Positions 59,540 to 64,000 of a stretch of DNA of 64,000 bases are shown here, piece after piece (position 1 is the stretch's first letter; each line of letters starts with the position of its first letter). The position numbers and the translations under genes were made by a program. A model generated the notes under the pieces. That model saw only the letters and a program-made list of their open reading frames with translations. It searched no databases and was not told the origin of the DNA. Source of the DNA: Pseudomonas sp. Irchel 3E20 (GTDB taxonomy: Bacteria; Pseudomonadota; Gammaproteobacteria; Pseudomonadales; Pseudomonadaceae); contig NZ_FYEE01000001.1 in the NCBI RefSeq assembly GCF_900187645.1, positions 682,001 to 746,000 on the forward strand, given 5' to 3'.

Positions 59540-60085
59540 ATGAGCATTTCCCTACGCGACCAGTTGCTCAAAGCAGGCCTGGTCAACCAAAAGCAGGCCA
59601 AGCAGGTCGGCAAAGAGAAGCAGAAACAGCAGCGCCTGGTGCACAAAGGCCAGGCCGAGGAAGATGACACCCAGCGGCGCCTGGCCCAAGAGGCGCAGGC
59701 CGAGAAGGTCAAGCGCGACCAGGAACTCAACCGCCAGCAGCAGGAAAAGGCCGAGCAAAAGGCCCGCGCCGCCCAGGTCAAGCAGCTGATCGAAGTGTCG
59801 CGCCTGCCCAAACTCAACACCGAGGACTACTACAACTTCGTCGATGACAAGAAGGTAAAGCGCCTGTCGGTCAACACCCTGATGCGCAACAAGCTCAGCA
59901 ACGGTGCCCTGGCGATTGTCCACCACGGCGGCGGCTACGAAGTGATCCCCCGCGAAGCGGCGCTGAAAATCCAGGAGCGTGCGCCGGAGCGCATCGTCCA
60001 GCTCAACATCCTCACCGAGAGCCAGACCCCGGACGAGGACGACCCGTACGCGGCCTACCAGATCCCCGACGATCTGATGTGGTAA
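59540..60085 (+). CDS. DUF2058 protein
   Basis: 181 residues starting MSISLRDQLLKAGLVNQKQA; a GTG at 59528 overlapping mazG is an alternative. Residues 20-90 are a highly charged K/Q/E/R helical segment, probably a coiled coil. The C-terminus carries the conserved NTEDYYNFVDDKKVKRL and VNTLMRNKLSNGALAIV. A nucleoprotein- or ribosome-related role has been suggested for the family; not evident here. Confidence 0.88.
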   Translation: MSISLRDQLLKAGLVNQKQAKQVGKEKQKQQRLVHKGQAEEDDTQRRLAQEAQAEKVKRDQELNRQQQEKAEQKARAAQVKQLIEVSRLPKLNTEDYYNFVDDKKVKRLSVNTLMRNKLSNGALAIVHHGGGYEVIPREAALKIQERAPERIVQLNILTESQTPDEDDPYAAYQIPDDLMW

Positions 60086-60090
60086 CCCCA

Positions 60091-60115
60091 AACCCCGCCC
60101 TGTGCGGGGTTTTTC
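60091..60115 (+). terminator. Terminator after the DUF2058 gene
   Basis: AACCCCGC (60091-60098) and GCGGGGTT (60104-60111) plus Ts. Confidence 0.85.
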
Positions 60116-60125
60116 ATGCAGCCAA

Positions 60126-60152
60126 TAAAAAGCCCCGCACGGGGCGGGGCTC
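60126..60152 (-). terminator. Terminator after the DUF3108 gene
   Basis: AGCCCCGC (60131-60138) and GCGGGGCT (60144-60151) followed, on the minus strand, by TTTTT. Confidence 0.8.
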
Positions 60153-60171
60153 TTGGGTGTAGCGCTCGGGC

Positions 60172-60885
60172 CTAGCTGCCTTTGACAGCCTTGCCGTTAA
60201 CGTTACCTTCCAACAGCATGATGTTGTATTCCTTGCCGTCGGTCTCGACCTGCTGCAGGCGCACCAGCAGGTAATCCCACTCCTTGGCGAACCAGAGCAC
60301 GGTGGTGCGCTTGCTCTGTGTCGGGTCGCGCACGCGCTCGACCTTGATCGCGTCAATCTGGCCCGCCTTGGTGTCGACCTTCTCGGAACCCAGCACGCGG
60401 AAGTCGTAGGTATCGACTTCGCCATCATCGACCACCTGATAGCTCATGCTTTTTTTGCCGGCCGCCACGTCATGCTGCAAAGCCAACTGGTAGGTGGACT
60501 TGTCGACCATGCCCCGGTTGAGCGGCAGCTTCACCGGGTCGCCCCGGTCGGTGCCGGTGACCATCTTGGTTGTCCAGTCGAAATCCAGGTCAGCCTTTTT
60601 GGCCTTGCCCAAGCCACCGCGTTCAAAGTGGTAGGACTGGGGCAGCAGGGTGTCCTTGTCCAGGGTCAGGGTGCTTTCTTCGGTGAGGCTGGCGATCATC
60701 ATCGACGCCTTGAAGCTGAGCTTCCACACGCCATTGGCCTGCTTGGCCAGGCTGCGTTCGGCCGTACCGCTCATGGGCAACTGTTTCCAGTCGGCGGTAT
60801 AGCTGGCGGAGAAGGGTTGAAGGTCTGCGGCCTGGGCAAGGGGCAGGGCAAGCAGAGCACAAGCGAAGAGCAGGGCGCGACGCAT
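60172..60885 (-). CDS. DUF3108 exported protein
   Basis: A 237-residue protein with signal peptide MRRALLFACALLALPLAQAA, then a beta-rich DUF3108 domain: PFSASYTADWKQLPMSGTAE and FERGGLGKAKKADLDFDW, ending in a LVRLQQVETDGKEY segment. Periplasmic or outer-membrane-associated; function unknown. It lies 8 nt after purN. Confidence 0.87.
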   Translation of the reverse strand: MRRALLFACALLALPLAQAADLQPFSASYTADWKQLPMSGTAERSLAKQANGVWKLSFKASMMIASLTEESTLTLDKDTLLPQSYHFERGGLGKAKKADLDFDWTTKMVTGTDRGDPVKLPLNRGMVDKSTYQLALQHDVAAGKKSMSYQVVDDGEVDTYDFRVLGSEKVDTKAGQIDAIKVERVRDPTQSKRTTVLWFAKEWDYLLVRLQQVETDGKEYNIMLLEGNVNGKAVKGS

Positions 60886-60893
60886 AAAATCTC

Positions 60894-61544
60894 CTAGTTT
60901 CGAATCAAGTGGCCGCTGGCCGCGAGTAACTGACCGTCCAACATGGCGCCCTGTTCACCCAGGCTCAAGCGGCCTTGGGCAAACCAACGCACGGCCATCG
61001 GGTAAATCCGGTGTTCTTGGGCGTGAACCCGGTGCGCCAGGCTCTGGGCCGAGTCGTGCAACTCTACCGGGATTACTGCCTGTACGACCAGAGGCCCGCC
61101 ATCGAGTTCCTCGGTGACGAAATGCACGCTGCAGCCATGTTCGCGATCGCCGGCGTCCAGCGCCCGCTGGTGCGTGTGCAGGCCTTTGTACTTGGGCAGC
61201 AGCGAAGGGTGGATATTGAGCAGGCGACCCTGGTAGTGGCGCACGAAGCCAGCGCTGAGAATGCGCATGAACCCCGCCAGCACCACCAGTTTCGGATTGA
61301 AGGTATCGATCAGTTCGACCAGTGCGGCATCGAAGGCCTCGCGACCCTCGAACGCCTTGTGGTCGAGGGTGCGGGTGGCGATGCCTGCATCGCGGGCGCG
61401 TTGCAGGCCGTAGGCATCGGCGCGGTTGGAAATCACCGCGCTGATGCGAACCGGGCTATCGCCGGTCGCGGTACTGTCGATCAGGGCCTGCAAGTTGCTG
61501 CCGGTGCCGGAGAGCAGCACCACCACATCACAGGGCTGGGACAT
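60894..61544 (-). CDS. purN: Phosphoribosylglycinamide formyltransferase 1
   Basis: A 216-residue GART. N-terminus VVVLLSGTGSNLQALIDS, then LVVLAGFMRILSAGFVRHYQ, and the catalytic NIHPSLLPKYKGLHTH and DGGPLVVQAVIPV regions. It formylates GAR using 10-formyl-THF. The ATG at 61544 shares an A with the purM stop (TGATG), so translation is coupled. Confidence 0.95.
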   Translation of the reverse strand: MSQPCDVVVLLSGTGSNLQALIDSTATGDSPVRISAVISNRADAYGLQRARDAGIATRTLDHKAFEGREAFDAALVELIDTFNPKLVVLAGFMRILSAGFVRHYQGRLLNIHPSLLPKYKGLHTHQRALDAGDREHGCSVHFVTEELDGGPLVVQAVIPVELHDSAQSLAHRVHAQEHRIYPMAVRWFAQGRLSLGEQGAMLDGQLLAASGHLIRN

Positions 61545-62602
61545 CAATGGGCCTTGAGGTTCTTCAGGTCAACCTGGGCGGCGCCTTCGGCGGCCGTGGC
61601 GATCTGGCCGATGACCCAAGGCTGCTCGCCAGCTTCGCGCAACACGTTCAGCGCAGTCTCGACGTGCTCTTGGGCCACGCAGATGACCATGCCCACGCCG
61701 CAGTTGAGCACGCGGTGCATCTCGGTTTCGTCGACGTTGCCCTGCTGCTGCAACCAGTCGAACACCGCCGGGCGCTGCCAGCTCGCCACGTCAACGATCG
61801 CCTGGGCGCCTTTTGGCAGCACCCGCGGAATGTTGTCCAGCAAGCCGCCACCGGTGATGTGGGCCATGGCTTTTACCGCGCCGGTGTCCTTGATGAGCTT
61901 GAGCAGCGGCTTGACGTAGATGCGGGTCGGGGCCATCAGCAGTTCGGTCAGCGGCTTGCCGTCGAGCTGGATGTTCTCGATGTCGGCGCCGGCGACTTCA
62001 ATGATCTTGCGGATCAGCGAGTAGCCGTTGGAGTGCGGGCCGGAGGACGGCAGGGCAAGCAGGGCGTCGCCGGCGGCGACTTTGGAGCCGTCGATGATCT
62101 CGGCTTTTTCCACGACGCCGACGCAGAAACCGGCCAGGTCGTAGTCTTCGCCTTCGTACATGCCCGGCATTTCAGCGGTTTCGCCGCCCACCAGGGAGCA
62201 GCCGGACAGTTCGCAGCCCGCGCCAATGCCGGTCACGACCTGGGCGGCGGTGTCGACGTTGAGCTTGCCGGTGGCGTAGTAGTCGAGGAAGAACAACGGC
62301 TCGGCGCCGCAGACCACCAGGTCGTTAACGCACATGGCCACCAGGTCGATGCCGATGCTGTCGTGCTTGTTCAGGTTCAGCGCCAGGCGCAGCTTGGTGC
62401 CCACACCGTCGGTGCCGGACACCAGCACAGGCTGCTTGTAGCCGGCCGGGATTTCGCAGAGGGCGCCAAAACCGCCCAGGCCGCCCATGACTTCAGGACG
62501 CGCAGTGCGCTTGGCGACGCTCTTGATGCGTTCGACCAATGCTTCACCGGCGTCGATGTCTACACCGGCGTCCTTGTAGCTCAGGGAGGGTTGCTTGCTC
62601 AT
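61544..62602 (-). CDS. purM: Phosphoribosylformylglycinamidine cyclo-ligase (AIR synthetase)
   Basis: A 352-residue enzyme. Start [20 protein letters not shown], then [20 protein letters not shown] (ATP/Mg loop), [20 protein letters not shown] and [11 protein letters not shown]. It closes the imidazole ring of AIR. First gene of purM-purN-DUF3108. Confidence 0.96.
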   Translation of the reverse strand: MSKQPSLSYKDAGVDIDAGEALVERIKSVAKRTARPEVMGGLGGFGALCEIPAGYKQPVLVSGTDGVGTKLRLALNLNKHDSIGIDLVAMCVNDLVVCGAEPLFFLDYYATGKLNVDTAAQVVTGIGAGCELSGCSLVGGETAEMPGMYEGEDYDLAGFCVGVVEKAEIIDGSKVAAGDALLALPSSGPHSNGYSLIRKIIEVAGADIENIQLDGKPLTELLMAPTRIYVKPLLKLIKDTGAVKAMAHITGGGLLDNIPRVLPKGAQAIVDVASWQRPAVFDWLQQQGNVDETEMHRVLNCGVGMVICVAQEHVETALNVLREAGEQPWVIGQIATAAEGAAQVDLKNLKAH

Positions 62603-62989
62603 GATCCAGGCCTTTAGGGGGGGATTTCTGGGTAACGACCGAACTCAAGGGTTGCGCTGAAAAAGCCGCGGCACGAATGCCATGCGGGAATTTGCGGGCA
62701 CCCCGGTGTTGCCGGTCTGCGAAGGCGCGCGATTTTATCAGGCTTGAGGGGCAGCGGCCATCCTCGGGCCGACGGCAGGGACATATCGGGTAAAAAAAGC
62801 CGCCGATTGTTCCGGTTGGGTTGCCTGGCCGGTGTCTGTATAAGGTATCGCCACTAACAAGCTATCGTTATGACAGCACGAAAACTTCCATCGCTTGTGT
62901 GAATGTTTTGCCAGGGGTTGTGGTCACAGCCTTGTTCAATCCTGTTCATGCGCGCTATCGAGCCGCTTATTTGCCGTCGGGAATCGTCC
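62603..62989. other. Divergent promoter region of purM and the DUF2066 gene
   Basis: 387 nt with no supported gene. A CCTGATAAAATCGCG stretch on the minus strand near 62735 is a likely -10 of purM. I see no clear operator or riboswitch. Confidence 0.4.
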
Positions 62990-64000
62990 ATGGGTCTGCG
63001 TAAATTTCTAGTCTTGGGTTGTTTGTCTGTGTTCAGCCTGGTGAGTCATGCCGAAACCCTCAATGGTTTGTATCAAGTGCGCGAGCCGGTCGCCGGGCAA
63101 ACGCCTCAGGAGCGCGAGCAGGCCACCCAAAAAGCCCTGCAAACCCTGGTGCTGCGCCTGACCGGCGATGCCAAGGCCGCGCAAAGCCCGGGGTTGGCCG
63201 AGGTCCGCAAGGACCCGCAGCAGATCATCAGCCAATACGGCTACGACGCCGGGCCGCCGCAAAGCCTGCAGGTGGATTTCGACCCCGTCAGCACCGACCG
63301 CGCCCTGCGCCAGGCCGGGCTGTCGTTGTGGGGCAGCAATCGGCCGTCGATCTTGAGCTGGTGGCTGAGTGATAGCGCCGAAGGCTCCACCCTGGTGGGT
63401 GACGCCCAAGCCAGCGCCGCGGACCTGCGCCGCGCCGCCCAGCATCGGGGCTTGCCGCTGCGCCTGCCTCTGGGGGATTTGGACGAGCAGATCGTCGCCA
63501 CCGCCGCCAACCTTGAGGCCACCGACCCGGCGCCGCTGCGCGAGGTGTCTGATCGCTACAGCGCCGACGCTCTCTTGGCGGTGCATGCCAAAGAAGAAAC
63601 CCCCGGCCAGTGGCAGGCCAAGTGGCGCCTGTGGCTGGGCGACCAGCGCGAGCAGGGCAGCGTGCAGGGGGCGGATCAAGCGGCCCTGGCCGATGCCGTG
63701 CTGTTGGCGGTGAGTGAGCGCCTGGCGCCGCGTTTTGTCGCCAAGCCCGGCACGTCCAGCGAGCAGCTGCTGCAAGTGCAGGGCATGAACCTGGAGCGCT
63801 ACGCCGCCTTGGGTCACTTGCTCGAGCCGTTTGGCGGGCAGTTGTACAGCGTCGAGGGCGACCGCATCGTCTATCGGGTCAATGGCAGCGCCGAGCAGCT
63901 CAAGGCGCAACTGGCCCTGGCCCAACTGCAGGAAGTAGCGGCGCCGCCGGCCGCCCCGGTGGCCGAGGGCGGCGTGCCGGCAGTGGCGGCAGCGCCGACC
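62990..64000 (+). CDS. DUF2066 exported protein (3' end outside window)
   Basis: The frame is open from the ATG at 62990 to the right edge, 337 codons. It starts MGLRKFLVLGCLSVFSLVSH, a Sec signal peptide cut after SHA. The mature part has LYQVREPVAGQTPQEREQAT followed by KALQTLVLRLTGD, the DUF2066 hallmark, then GNxxLSWWLSD-type sequence and an Ala/Pro-rich region by 63940. It is divergent from purM, as in other pseudomonads. Function unknown. Confidence 0.85.
   Translation, partial: MGLRKFLVLGCLSVFSLVSHAETLNGLYQVREPVAGQTPQEREQATQKALQTLVLRLTGDAKAAQSPGLAEVRKDPQQIISQYGYDAGPPQSLQVDFDPVSTDRALRQAGLSLWGSNRPSILSWWLSDSAEGSTLVGDAQASAADLRRAAQHRGLPLRLPLGDLDEQIVATAANLEATDPAPLREVSDRYSADALLAVHAKEETPGQWQAKWRLWLGDQREQGSVQGADQAALADAVLLAVSERLAPRFVAKPGTSSEQLLQVQGMNLERYAALGHLLEPFGGQLYSVEGDRIVYRVNGSAEQLKAQLALAQLQEVAAPPAAPVAEGGVPAVAAAPT

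Noticed and set aside
63008..63925. 305-codon frame on the minus strand at the right edge
   Set aside because: Overlaps the DUF2066 gene, whose signal peptide and conserved N-terminus are clear on the plus strand.

Overview
The window comes from a Pseudomonas chromosome, most likely the P. fluorescens group. Support: high GC in the core, gene neighbourhoods matching known Pseudomonas order (flgZ-flgN-flgM-flgA/cheV-cheR-flgBCDE; nrdA next to an RstAB-like pair; oprH-phoP-phoQ; ldhA-gacS-RR-HK-cysM-rlmD-relA-mazG-purN-purM), sigma-54, sigma-28 and PhoP sites of Pseudomonas type, and REP/REPIN repeats typical of this group. Species cannot be fixed from sequence alone.

Region 1, 1 to about 13,831, is the right-hand part of an integrated genomic island. 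It is more AT-rich than the rest and ends in a tyrosine integrase next to a 47-nt copy of the 3' half of a tRNA-Arg(CCU) gene (attR). The native tRNA terminator follows, so the intact tRNA and left end should lie left of the window. The cargo is (i) a GTPase-GTPase-GAP1 operon of the type described as GTPase-centred conflict systems, entered in mid-operon; (ii) a two-gene unit of exported proteins of unknown role; (iii) a small XRE regulator and a zinc-finger protein of unknown function converging on a SIR2-HerA antiphage pair; (iv) a serine recombinase; and (v) a control/excision module: an AlpA/Xis-like HTH gene, a coupled 51-codon microprotein, twin palindromic operators, a ribbon-helix-helix-like protein and the integrase.

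Region 2, 14.1 to 27.2 kb, is motility and chemotaxis: a REC-TPR response regulator with a partner kinase, a glutamine-synthetase-like ligase, an MFS carrier, the c-di-GMP brake FlgZ, FlgN, FlgM (sigma-28 promoter), FlgA (sigma-54-like promoter), CheV, CheR and FlgBCDE (strong sigma-54 promoter). The operon stops after flgE; flgF to flgL are not here.

Region 3, 27.4 to 41.4 kb: nrdA with a long leader, an RstA/RstB-like system, the phosphopantetheinyl transferase PcpS, oprH-phoP-phoQ behind a helically phased array of PhoP half-sites, an AraC regulator divergent from the sigma-54-dependent C4-dicarboxylate carrier dctA, and a family III CoA-transferase/racemase.

Region 4, 41.5 to 47.6 kb, is small housekeeping genes: SprT, a Yip1-family membrane protein, TtcA, a Tag-like DNA glycosylase, WrbA, ArsC, a TlpA-like lipoprotein and a META-domain lipoprotein.

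Region 5, 47.7 to 64 kb, holds global regulation and core metabolism: ldhA, gacS, an OmpR-family two-component pair, cysM, rlmD, relA, mazG, DUF2058, DUF3108, purN, purM and a DUF2066 protein that runs off the right edge. I found no CRISPR array, rRNA, complete tRNA or insertion sequence. The most promising places for undescribed biology are the island's GTPase operon with its truncated first gene, the zinc-finger gene beside SIR2-HerA, and the microprotein/operator module beside the integrase.
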